A stretch of DNA of 64,000 nucleotides from Siderastrea siderea (lineage: Eukaryota; Cnidaria; Anthozoa; Scleractinia; Rhizangiidae), in NCBI GenBank assembly GCA_964030785.1, contig OZ034969.1:47606701-47670700 (forward strand), read 5' to 3'. Position 1 is the first letter of the stretch; every line of letters starts with the position of its first letter. The notes under the pieces were generated by a model. It was not told where the DNA came from and searched no databases. It worked only from the letters and a program-made list of their open reading frames with translations. Made by a program: the position numbers and the translations under genes. This document shows positions 34,836 to 47,700 of the stretch, one piece after another.

Positions 34836-36821
34836 TTATTTGTAACAATAAACACTTATGGAAATACACGAAACTGCGGTTAACAGTTCTTAGTTTTGCT
34901 TAGTGAACAGCCAATAAAGAAATCAAATTTCTGCGTTAAAAATTTCAATACCTCAGTCTCTCCCGGCGACAACCCGCTGACCAACAAGCCTGAGCACTCT
35001 GAGTACAAGACTCCCCCCCCCCCCCCCCCCTCAGTCATGCACAAAAGGGAAGGGCTCTATAATCTGAAACATGCGCATCGGCTTGCATTGAGTTTTAAAG
35101 TACCTGTACTCAGTCTCATACACGTGCGGTGAGCAATACTGAAATGTTGCCTTTAAAATTTCAACACCGCAAATGCAAAACACAGAAGTTTAAAAAAGTC
35201 TGTTTAATTTGTACTTGTACCATAGCCTATATAATAATATATTTACAGTTGGTAGAAAAACGATTCGTAAACTCATAAGTAAGTACATCTCTTAATTTTC
35301 GAGATTAAAATAAAATGTATGCTTTATTTCAATAACTAGGTAGTTTTTCGTAATCCTATCTAGACTAATAAGGTTTAAATATTTATATATAGTGACCGAC
35401 GCGTCGGCCAGATGAGACACAGCCACACCATTCATTCCCCTTGCAATAGCTACTTGTCAGACGGGCGGTATTTCCCTTTTATTGAGTATATATGACCTAA
35501 CTAGAGTCACATTTATTTAGAGATAAATTAAATCTACATTTCATTCCCGGTTCACAAGTATACGTTTTTATTTGAAGACAGAGGTTTTTCGATACGGTTT
35601 GGCCCCCCGTCCACACGTCACGAACACTTAAACAACTGGAAACAAACCGAAAGGGTGGAGAATTCTAATTGCGGAGATACGTAAACAGCAAAAACGGGGG
35701 GAGAAGAGAGAAAGACCGGGGGGAGGGGGGACAGAAAGGAATATTTTTCCTCCCCACGTAACAGATAAAGAAACAATCGAAAACAGAGGTTTACGAAAAC
35801 GATGACGTAACAACATCGGCACAAGCCAGCTTGACCGTTTTCAGTCGGTAAGTGTGAACAACGTAAACGAATGAATGCACAAGCGAATGAACTGAACTGA
35901 AAACGAGTCTTTAAAAAAATAAATATGTTTAAAAGCAAACGTATACCAGTGAGGGGTCTGACTATGCAGTTCAGCAGATGATCAACATCCCCTTTCCTTG
36001 ATTCTTCTCAAGGACGTGTATATATATCGTCCACTGTTAGAGCTTATAGCTTACTGTCGCTAGACCAGGCAAGACATTCGTGGCCATGAAAATGCGCATA
36101 TCTTGCGCTCTCCTCGCGATCGCTTTACCAAATCCCGCAAAACAGTTTGTCCTCCAGCCTTATTCAACTCTCAGCGTCACATGAGCATTCCAAAGACGGA
36201 GAAATTGGTTCGCTGTACCTCCAAATTAAGAAGTAGTATTTTTTTGCCACAGTAGCACAAAATCTGTCTCTTTTCTTAACCTTTTAACTCCAACGAGTGT
36301 CCAAAAGCAAAAGGAAACAAAAAGTCTTATTCAAATTGGAATATTGAGAAGAAAACGAACCATACAAAAGCATTGCTGGTTCAGTAGCTTTCACCTAAAA
36401 TTCATGTCGCGGCAACACGGAAAATGTGTTTAAAACAACGCATTCCGTAGCCGCAGCGTAACGATTTCATAAAACTCAATTAAGTTCGCTTTTTTGGGTC
36501 CCCTACAATCGAGAGAAATTGTAATGGATTTCTAATGAATTTTCGATTATAAAAGAAACTTTATCGACAAAAAAAAAGACCCATGTGTAAAACAATATAA
36601 CCGATAACAAACTGTCAACAAAATTACCACAAATTAGTTTTCCTTTTGAGAAAGAAAATTACTTTAGCCGTCGAACTTTTGCCAAAGTTCAGTTGTTGGC
36701 AACTACAAGGTACCACTTCGACGTCTTTGTCTACAGCACATAGATGTCGACAACTAAATAGTTGTTCGTAAGAAAAAGTTATCTCTAAAACTGTCGTGTG
36801 TATAGAAAAGCTGTAGAAATA

Positions 36822-37101
36822 AAGCGATTTTCAATTGAGTGTCGTAAAACCAAAACCAAAGCAATTACTTTAGCCAATCACAGCACACTTAAACAACACA
36901 AAGAACCAATCAAACTCGAAGCAAGTTCATGTAACAGGCGTCGAGCGCAGGAAAACGCGTGCAAGCAAGGCACGCTTGGTTTTGGACTTACTTCTGATTG
37001 GTCGAGAAGTGGCCCGTACTTTTTTAAACCAATCACAGAGCGTAGAAACGCAAAACCAAAACAACAGCACATTGTTTTCGAACCTCATTTGTAAACCGTT
37101 C
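36822..37101. mobile_element. TA-type MITE, full copy 2
   Basis: The ends AAGCGATTTTCAATTGAGTG and AACCTCATTTGTAAACCGTTC are decayed inverted copies with TA on both sides. The interior matches copy 1 (CCAATCA boxes, GTCGAGCGCAGGAAAACGCG). Confidence 0.8.
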
Positions 37102-37646
37102 TATCGACTAGATTCGTTATCGATCACATTTATTTGTCAAAAACAATCTCGAAAGTGGAGGCCCTCAGCGTCACGAATTTTAGTTATTGCGTAGTATTTG
37201 ATTTAGTTTATGGGTTGACTTTGGGAGTTAGAAGGTTAATCGTTAATGCTACTTGCTTCTTGCGGAAAATCCCGCACGCAAGAAGCTAATCAAAATAAAT
37301 GCATCCAAACAAAGTAGAAATATATCCCTTGGTTAAGTAAAAACAAAATATATCTATATTCCCGAGGAGAAATGAAGCTCTGTAGAAAGTTCTTGAGACC
37401 TGAAAGACAACACGAACATATTGTTAGCAAATTGTTGCTAAAAAAAATGAATTTAGTTTCCTACACAGTTTTAAAGAACTCCTACCAAGATAAATGAGCA
37501 GTCTAAAATAGTACAAAAAATGTTTATGTATTTTCCACAGAAAATCACAATGTGAAGAGAAATGAACTCAACTGGAAATGCACAAAAGTTCATTCGAGCG
37601 ATTTTTTCAAAATAGCCGGACGTTTCTTCTTACCTTACATGATCCG

Positions 37647-40600
37647 TCAAACTGCTGAAACTTGACCTTCTTCCTCTGTAAAATAAAAAAAAAATGTCTT
37701 AACTAGATAGGTAAAGGAACTTTTAAAGAGAGATATCAGAAAAAAAGAAAAGAAACAAACAAACAAACAAACAAACAAACAAAACAAGCCCCGCTGATTC
37801 ATTATTCTCGCATAGCAACAGAGTGGTTGAAAACTTATCCTGAAAACTTATCAATCACGTAATTACAAAACTTGAGCGCAATCCCATTTAAAAGTGACTC
37901 AAATACCGCTGCAAGCTACCGTGTTTGCGCTTCTAAAACTGTAGCAATAACCGATACTAACCGTCGTAATTGTCTACATATTCTACTCTGCTGTATTGGT
38001 CGGCTGGATAATGGTAAGCAGTGTACTGGAACGTGACTCCTGCAGAAAAGGAAAAAGGATCGTAACGCTAAGTGGCAGTGCATGCCAGAGAAACGAAGTA
38101 CACGTGACTTATCCACTAATTAACAGAACACGTTTTACCTGAGACTTCTCTGCTAGTATATGGAAACAATAACCTTTATTTGGCACGACAAAAAAGCACA
38201 GCTCTTTCCCGGAACAGTTGTCTGTTTCGAGAGCGACGCTTGAGGAAAGCTGCGTGATTTTCGAGGAACAGATAATGTCCAAAGACAAATCTCCGTGCAC
38301 ATTTTTTAAGCCAAATAAAGATTATTTTCTAAATTTTTCCCTGAAAGCAGTGCGCGCGTTTAAAACTACTACACTGTAGGATCATGTTGAATTTCTAAGG
38401 TTTTTTGGCACTGTTTGATCCATAAGTAAGTGGTGTCCCCTCTTTTACAACAACAAAACGCTCGTCCGTCTTGAAATTTCTACCAAAACGCCAGGACTCG
38501 AGTTTTCAAAACTAGGGGATATCACTTGGGGAAAATCATATTTGATATACCCTATATATTTTTCACTGTTTTATCTAGCACTGTTTCTCAGAATTAGAAT
38601 ATTTGTGTATATATGTATATTATTTGTGTGTTGGATATTTTGATTAGAAATCGTCACTTTGACAGATCGTTATTTTAAGTCACACCGTTGATTTTTGTTC
38701 AAAATATGCTGCTTCGCCATAAGGGCTACGTTTAGACGGTAGAGTGCAGGGTTGTCTTTATTACGAATGGACTTAAATTTAAGTGTCCGTAACTTACCAG
38801 GGTGATATGCGTGTTCTTGGGAGGATGTTGAGGGAGTTGGACTGTAGGGTAAACTTTCCGCCGAAGCTGTGGGAGAGAAACAGAATACTTCAAGATTAGC
38901 CAAGAACAAGTCGCCAGCCCTCCCTCCCCTCCCCCTCCTCCATCAGTAAAGAATAAGACAGAAAAACAGGGAACAGGGAAAGCAAAACGACGGGACGAGG
39001 ATCAGATGTCCCTTGTCCCCCACCCCCCCCCCTCCCCGTTCCTAATTTTTATCCTCCTTTTCGCCCCATGCTCTCGCGCGTCTCCCGCTTTGTTTCCGCT
39101 TCTCCCGTTTGGCTCAAAGGAAACGAAACCGACTCCTACGCAGTTCTTTTCACGCAGCTTAACCGGAACCATTTTAAGCTTTGTTGTTGCTGTTTTCTGA
39201 CCTAAACTAACAATGATTTACTCATTTATTTACCCTAAGTAGCGCGTTAGTTCAGACTTAAAGAAACATGCATTCGTTCTTAGCAAAGAAAGAAGAGCTT
39301 ACCTGAATAATGTAACGGTCTAATCACTTCCACACCTACAAGAAGAAACAAAAGGACTTTTAGTCTCAAGAAAATCTCAACCCAAGATAAAATACAAATA
39401 ACCTTCAATTATTCATCAAATATCTTCTTTCACGCGTCATTGGTCAAAAGCGTAATACGACGCGATATTCTCCAGTTAAAACTGCATTACATCCAAGGAT
39501 ATCTACCTAAAATATCTAAAAGTTTTGGGCAGCTAAGAATTAGAGTAAGTGGAAAAGTCGACCACAAATTGTCGCTCTGCATATTTGTGTCAAGCCTAAA
39601 ATATAGCTCAAATGCAAAAGCTGACCTTCTTTTTGTCTCGGTAGAGCTTCTCACCTTCTGGGTGACGGTAATGCGGTCTTCGATGTTCATCGTTGATGTG
39701 GAGTCTTCTTAGCTCCTGCATGTGTACTGTGTCATCAGGTAAAGACATTCTGTCGTTTTCCGGGAATACATGTATATCATCTAGTGGATAAGACATGTTA
39801 ACAATGAGATATCGACGCATGTCACCTTGCCTTATTGTAGGATAATCTACCCTCTCTAATCGGTGAGATCAAAATCACGAGGCCGTCAAAAGCCGTCAAA
39901 ATCACGAGGCCGTAGAGTAATGTCCAACTCCTGGACAGAACAATGTGAAAAAATGCCCCACTAATGCCCGGGGAGGGGGGGGGGGGTGGACATCGCTGGA
40001 GTTCACCAATGCATAACTGCGCGACCTTTCAATTGCGACTTTAGACCACTGTTTTTTTTTAGCCAAAAATTGATTCTGCTTTCCGAATTTTATTTAACAT
40101 TATTCACTGTCGTCCTCGTGACGTACGCAAACATTTGCCGCAAATATTTGCCGCTTGGGAGTTCAATGTTCAAACTGTTGTCTCCGAGGGAAGAGGCTTG
40201 ACACGTTCTCGTCAAATCAAGAAAAGGGAGTTTGATTTGGTATGTGATCACAACTTGTTGTTGTTGTTGAATGGTTTGTAAGTTTGTTTTACCTTCCGGT
40301 ATTAGTTTTGGTGATTGAACGTCCGGGTCCGGTAAAGACGATGTACTTGCCGTGGAAGACACTGACATTCGATCAGCTGTAAAGCAATACAAATGACATC
40401 GTAAAGAAAAGAACCAAAGAAACAACGTTTCATAAAGGAATGAGAGGTTTTCAATTGACTGCCGTAATAGCTCGCAAATTTGACGAATTTAATAGCTTAT
40501 GTCGGAATTCACACTATGTTACTGTTCAGCTACTATTTCAAATATATAAAAGGCTTCAGTGAAAAGCATTGCGCCTTGACCTTTTTTTTTTTAATCAACG

Positions 40601-41753
40601 TTCCACTTGACATTAAAAATTACTCAAAACTTTATCACAACGATCTCCTCTTACCTGCGATTAAATCTTTTTTAAGTGCTAATGGCGATGGGACTGAAAG
40701 GAAAAAAAGAAAACGTTAATAGAAGGTCAAATTAATTGTCAATGTTGAAGATAGGTTATATCAAATACGCCACGACAATACAAGGAAGCGACTATTTCTA
40801 TCGGTCGATTTTGCCTGGTGAAATTTAAAGCATCGTATAAAAAAAGATGCAAGAAATGCCGCGACAAACCCAAATTCGCGCCGGCAAAACTTCCAGTGAG
40901 AGTTGTTTGATTATTTTGAACCCACACTCAACGTAAAGTGGGTTTTTAGAACACGGCGTTACGTTTTGCTGTTTAAGTGAAGTTTCCATGTTTGTCTGTA
41001 CTTTCCTTTGCGAAATTATAGCAGGAACTGAGCTTGTGTCGTACGTTTCAACGCTGTGAACTCCAAACGTACCCTACATTCAATCGCTGTATGCCTAAGT
41101 TCGCACTATCAACAGTCTACGGATATATTCCACATACAACCGCTCTACACTAAAGCTTGAAGAGCCAGTTAAGCAAGATTAAGCGACAGTCCACTCACCG
41201 GTTAACTCACTAGGTTTACTTCCTTTTCGGTCTTTCTTACTGGCGACCGGGGAGGACGAGGGCGAATTTTTCTTACGAGTTTGCACACTTGGGGGAGCTA
41301 CAATAAAAGACAAATAAAACTTGAATACCAAAGCTATAGTACCGTAAAAGAGGAAGAGGGGGAGAGTGAGGTGACAATAGACGTACCTGACCCCTGAGGG
41401 GGCTCGCAGTTGTTTGACATGTCACGTAGTTTCTCCTCGTCTTCTATGATGGTTAGACTTGAAAGATACTGCTTGACTCTGCGTGACATCATGGACTGCG
41501 TGACAAAATCAACACAATTAGTACCAGTAGATACTCTCATGAAAAAGGACAGGAAATGTAAAGAGCTTGGTGATGATAAATTGTCTGTCGATGTTCATAC
41601 CTCTTCGTACATCTTTTTGGGATTCTGGTCTCGCAGGGATCTTCGACTCCAATTGGAGCTACCTGTTACCATGCCAACCACGGTTGACGTCACCTTCTGT
41701 TGTCCAGGACCACCCTGACTATTTGGGTCGTCTTCGAACATGGTTTCGGGGTC
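37647..41753 (-). CDS. RAPGEF C-terminal tail exons and PDZ-ligand stop
   Basis: Exons 41601-41753, 41387-41495, 41199-41297, 40655-40693, 40293-40376, 39655-39780, 39303-39335, 38798-38866, 37962-38039 and 37647-37675. The tail first matches [20 protein letters not shown] of RAPGEF2 (here KKMYEE then [13 protein letters not shown]). Low-complexity Ser/Pro segments follow, ending EEEGQVSAV and TGA at 37647-37649. The human protein ends with the same QVSAV, a class I PDZ ligand. Confidence 0.92.
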
Positions 41754-44700
41754 CTGGGATTGAAAATTTGAGAGGAAAGAAAATCACAGTTATTAATTTC
41801 TCGACTGAGCGATACAAGTTCGCACAAATTTTTTCAATACTTACGTAAGGGATAGAGTTAAACTTGGAAATCTGGCGAATTTCTCTGGCGATGAGGCGAA
41901 GCTTTTCAAAATTCACCTGTACAAGGATAATAGAAGCATTTCAGAGAAGGATACACAGAGCAAACCTTGTGGGAGTGAAGGACAATGCCTGGATGTGACT
42001 ATAATATTTTAAAAACTTTGTAAATTCACCCAGACGGAATGAACATTGAAATATAACCCAAGGAAGCGGGCGCTCTCTTTCTCCCCCTATGTAATACGGA
42101 AACATTACGCTTTCATTAGAGTTCTGAATTGATAGATAAATGGTTGGAAAATTTGCAAAGGGGGTTGTCACAAACTCCTGTAGCAGGTGCGAGCGATGAG
42201 AGACCCGCGTTGTATTTTGCCACAGTCAGCCTGTAAAACAGGCTCCTTAGGGAGAAATTAGACGTAAGTCATTAGCTGTTGTGACATAAATTCAAGCTTA
42301 CCAGGCCATCAACGATGCTGTCATTTCCTAAGTGGATAAACGTCAAGTCCTTGGTGATGACAGGAAAGAACGGAATCTGAAGGAAAACAGATAAGCGTTG
42401 CCATGCCAGTTACCCGTTCAAAACAAACTACACTAGCTGATGATTTTGTTTATTCTCATTACCTGTCTGCTTGACATTGCACTGATATTCTATGGAGAAA
42501 TTACATATCGACTGTTGTTTCAAATTATATGTACTTAAATACTGAGTGACTGGGAGGGCCGGACGGACAAATATTTGGCTCGAAGTCATGTTGATCAATC
42601 GCAGCGAGGTCCGTGCACCATGACTGAGAGATAACTCAAGTCAATAAGAGTACTATCACGATGACTAATTTAAATCTGTCGTAAGATAGGTGCTATTGAT
42701 TATCGTGGTATGTACAATGTTTGTCTCACACTGTAGTCAAACTAGTACTAGCTGTGGATATCCAAAGTAAAATCGCTTTAACGTTGCTCCGTGTTCGTAT
42801 AGTATGACTAAATAACGTAACAAATTTTTTTCTCAATTTTCAGTTTTTTCAACTCAGTCTCTCCAACACACTGCAACACAGTCTAACACACGGTCAAGGC
42901 CAAAACGCTAATAAAGGCGTACCCTTCTTAACTAATGCTTCTAAGTTCTTATTGACTATGGCACACCAACTCTTGCTCTCTTTTGCTTACCAGGGGTGGA
43001 TCACCGTGTTCTCCATTCAGCAAGTTTCTGTATTTTGACATATTTCTTGAGGGATCCATAAGACTTTGAAGATCCTGGTGTAAAACGAAATACGAAACGA
43101 TAAGTCATTAACAAGAAAGAGACTGTGAGATGAAGTAAGGAAACACTGTTATCGCAGCTCACCTCAAATGCTTTGCTGTGTCTTGTGGGTAATTTGTCCC
43201 ACGTGTTCTTCAGTCGTTGCACAGCTGAATGTCCAAGACCGCTGGAACACAGAACAGAGGGCGTCAATACATGCTCAATAATGAGTGAATTTGTCCAAAA
43301 CCATGTGTGGCTATAAATCGTAACGTCAGGAAGAACTTACCTTACAATGGCAAACAAAGAATTGTAGTTTTTGCATTCTTTACAATTTCCTGTTAAAAAA
43401 GAAAGGAAAGAGAAGAATTAAACATATCCCATACACGAATACAATCTAAATTCTGTTCAAAAGGCAGTTCAGTTGTTCAAAAGGTGGACAGCGCTATCCA
43501 CTGGATAAAGCGCTATCCAGTGGATAAGTATTAATTAAACCAATTGGGTTATCCGCTGGATAGAGATTTATCCAGTGGATAGTACTATCCACCTTTTGAA
43601 CAACTAGGGCCAGTTGAATTCCTCGCAATCGAAAGTGGACAAGAGAAAAGGAAGTCGCTTACGGAAGTTGATCTCTAAAGAGAAATTCTACCTACGGGGA
43701 TTGAATTCGCTGAGAACGGATTTAAATGGAATTTCAAACAAGGATGGTCCCATGGTCGCTTACAAGGGAGAGATTCAAGATACAGTGTTTGATTGAGAAC
43801 TTAGTCAAAAGGGATTTTCAAAAGATGCACGTACGGTTTCTTTTACGAATGCTATAATTTTTGCCGACTGGGACACCAAAATTCAAGATATTTTTCCTAT
43901 TCTACTAAGTGGATTTAAATTCCCTGCCTCGTTACCAGGAAGAGTTAAATTTCATTAACAGGAAAAAAGGTGGTGCGGGGCTTGATGGGAAGTCAAGGAG
44001 ACGAAAAACACTCCATAACTCCACGCGCAACGCCTTCTACGAATAAGCGAAGCCTGGAGACGAGGCAACGTATTCTTTTACCTAGAAATCATCACTTACT
44101 TGCAATTTTGATAAAAGCCTTTATTAACTTCATCCTCTTGACTAGATTTGATTCGCTGCATATCTCCGTTACAACCCAAAACATTTCTTTATTTACAATC
44201 TGCAACAGAAACGAAATCGGCGACTTAAGGCTCGCACTTTCGAATTCTCCTAGAAGTTTTCCTCAAGCTGCGGTTACACTTGGGTGGTTTACCGTTTTAT
44301 TGTTTTACCGCAGTATGTGCAACCACGGCCATAATTTATTGATCTCCGGCGATGAAGTTGCGAATTACTTAATTACAAGTTGTCTGTGGTCACACTTTGG
44401 TTTGATGTAGTATTATAAATAACGTATGTCCTACCTCGGAAAATTTTCTCAGGTTTTCCGTTAATTTAGGACCAAAGTTCCATAATTTGTAGATATATTC
44501 CCGAGGATCGATACTTCTAAAAACCTCGAAATCCTGCAAGAAGAAAATACACGATCAATTAGCAACAATTTCGTATTTCTGCCACGTGCAAGCTAGTTTG
44601 TTTTAATAAAAGGTGCTCGTATTAAAGTAATGCGACCTTGTCATAAAAAAAGGAAAAAAAAACCATAACCAGTTACTTGTAACTTGTATGCTCAAGCCAG

Positions 44701-47700
44701 AAACAAAGAAAAGTTTTTAACTTCAAGAAGGACAACGGAAAGGCATTAATAAAAGAACTTCGCAGTTCGAGTTGACAAAGTTTCTGGCGGGTACTATGCA
44801 ACGGAAAGGCATTAATAAAAGAACTTCGCAGTTCAAGTTGACACAGTTTCTGGCGGCTACTATGAAAAGGATCTACCCTTTGTTTTCCTGACAAAATGAA
44901 AAGTTTAATTAGTACAGAGTGCAGGAAAAACTATGCAAACCAAACATTAAGTATATTTCGCTACTAACAAAACTGGGAAAAGCAAACCAGCGACCAGTTT
45001 AAACTGCCATCGTTAATCCTACAAACGGAAATAATTGTGTGACAGTTGTTAGCCAGCGAGGCTCCGTTAGGGTGTCAGGGTGTAAGCTGTCTGAATTTCG
45101 AAACTTGATTTGTCACAATTTCAGGCAGTTAGCATGTGCTCGTCAAAACTTCGTTTAGTGATCTGATTTACTTTCCGTCGCTGTCGCATTTTCATAGAGG
45201 CAGTCTTGTTGTTCGTCGTCGTTTCGTTTTGCTAATGGCGTTATTGTAAAACCATGTCGATTGCTCGGAATTTGACCTAACAGGGCCTCCTTAGAGGTAA
45301 GTCAGAAGATTGATAAAAACCCACAGCTAGCTTACCTGTAACGTTAACTCTTTAGCCACGTCGCGAGGTTTGAGTTGTAACAAACTAAAATGAGATTCTT
45401 TGGCCAGTTCCTGAATGAAAAGAAAAGCAAATGCAAAATGATTAACTCGTGTTTTCCGCGAATTATGAATACCTAATTCTTTCTTACGACAATTTTACGA
45501 TGGATTTAATGCCAAGCAGAAACGTAATAAGAAAACAGAATTTTTTTTTTTATCAAGGGAACTTTTTTCTTCAGGAATTAGCTAGCTCTTCTGTTCCTGG
45601 AATAAAAGGAATAAAGTTCCGGTTTAACATTCATTTGCAACGTTACAAAAAGAATACGGTTTCCGGCTCAGGCTTTCTTTGCCTTTCACAGGGGACTTCT
45701 GCTATGTAGGTTTAATATCTCTTATAACTGTACGCACAAAATACATGATACTAGCATGATTTTGTTGCGAAGTAAAGTTAATCACTTCGGGTTAAATGTG
45801 GTTTAATTCTCGGTCGATTTTCAAGGAGCAGTCAGAACATGACTGTCTACCGCTAACACCTAGACTCGTGTGGCGTATAAAACTTCTCTTATTGCACGTG
45901 CATTTAAGCCAAACAGATTGGCAACCCAAAGCAAGTTTTAAAGATGCCACCCTGCATCCCGCAAGTTAATTTAGCGCAAACTGCCTGTTCACTCAGGAAT
46001 AGAAATTTCAAGTATTCTCTCTTCTGACACTGGAATGGAAACAGCTAGAATAGTATCAAAACAATGTGCACTGGCATCTTTCACACTGATTTGCAAATCT
46101 ACAGCATCCTGGGGCCCGTTTCTCGAAAGTCCCGGTAATTTTTCGGGCCCGGAAAGCTATTTTATGAGCGCAAGGTTTACCTTAAAGATTTAAAATTTTG
46201 TTGGCTTTTAAAGCTAAGCATTAAAATTGAAGTTGACGAAACAAGTTGAGCTGGTTTGTGGGCTAAAAGCTACGCCACTATTCTATAGATTTTGATTTTA
46301 AAATGTAGCTCCGGGCCCGAAAAGTTACCGGGACATTCGAGAAACGGACCCCTGGTTTCCAGGGTCTTCGCAACGGTAAGAATTAAGAGAGACAATGGGA
46401 GAAAGAGTTAACAGTCACTGACCTGCGCAGCCTCGTCTGGAAGCAATGAACCTGATACAAGGTTGTTCTTCAAATAATACCTGCAGTACAGAATGTAAAT
46501 ATTTATATAACACAAACACTCACAAAGTTAGACGTAATTGTTTTTGGCACTCAGCAATGGTCCAAGTAATATATAGGAAGTTTCGTCTTTTACTACAGCC
46601 GTTTTCAATTAAGTGTCGAAAATTATTCTAGTTTGCTTGGTTTTGCCTCGTCACAGTGTGCGATTGGCTAACAGGACGCATGCCACTTTCTCAACCAACA
46701 AGACTGAATTAAAAGTAAAAGCAATCGTGAATTTCTTGCACGCGTTTTTCTGCGCTTGCGTCACTTACATGTATTTACTTTGACTTACTAGGGCGGTTTT
46801 CAATCAAGTGTCGCAAAATCAACCAAAGTAACTACTCAAACCAATCAAAACAGACTCAACACAATGAACCAATCAGCGCTCGAAACAAATACCTGTAACG
46901 GGCGCCAAGCGCGGGAAAACGCGTGGGAGCCAGTCGGGATTGGTTTTGCTTTTACTTCTGACTGGTTGAGAAAGTGGTGCGAGTTTTTATTTTTTTAACC
47001 AATCAGAGAGCGTAGAGCGGTTTTCAATTGACTGTCGAATGTAATTCGCGTTTTGCTTTGGTTTTGCCTTACTTCGCTTTTATTGGTTAAAAAATTTCGC
47101 CCCACTTTTTCGACCAGTCAGAAGTAAAACTCAAACCAATCGCGACTTGCTCGCATACGTTTTCCTGCGCTTGGCGCGGTTACATGTATTTGCTTCGAGT
47201 TCTGGTTGGTTCATTAGGTCATTTGTGTTTGTTGTGATTGGCTGGGGTAATTACTGTGGTTTTGATTTTACGACACTCATTTAAAAAGCGCTCTAGTAAA
47301 GCAAAACGAAACAAAACGCGAATTACTTTCGACAATCAATCAAAATCCACTCTACTGCTTCAACAAGTTGTTTGTTTCTCTTGTGATTGTCCGACGTGTT
47401 TACTTCCGCTTTTCTTTTACGACATTCAACTGGAAATGGCTCCATCGTTACCAATTATTCGACGATTCCTACGAGAATATATGCAAGATCCCCTACACGA
47501 GTGCCTGTGTTTGTCACCCTGCTCGCTATAAGTTTACTGACCTCCCATTCAAGTGAATTCTGTCGGGTAGGTTCGATAGCATGTCAGGTAGTCTTCGTTG
47601 TTTGATGAGTCCTCCGTCCTCTACAGTTATCTCACATAGTGAGTAGTTACTGAAAGGAAAAGAAAAATGTTAGTTTTAGTGTTAACCTCGACAAAGACTA

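Larger units (their letters stand above)
34342..37646. other. Convergent spacer between K2P-2 and RAPGEF 3' ends
   Basis: It presumably contains both 3' UTRs. It holds the partial repeat at 34628, a C run near 35012-35030 and the TA-type MITE at 36822-37101. No other gene was recognised. Confidence 0.5.

Noticed and set aside
43614..44410. Plus-strand ORFs of 60 and 146 codons
   Set aside because: They overlap a minus-strand RAPGEF RasGEF exon (44100-44199) and a dispersed repeat; no family match.
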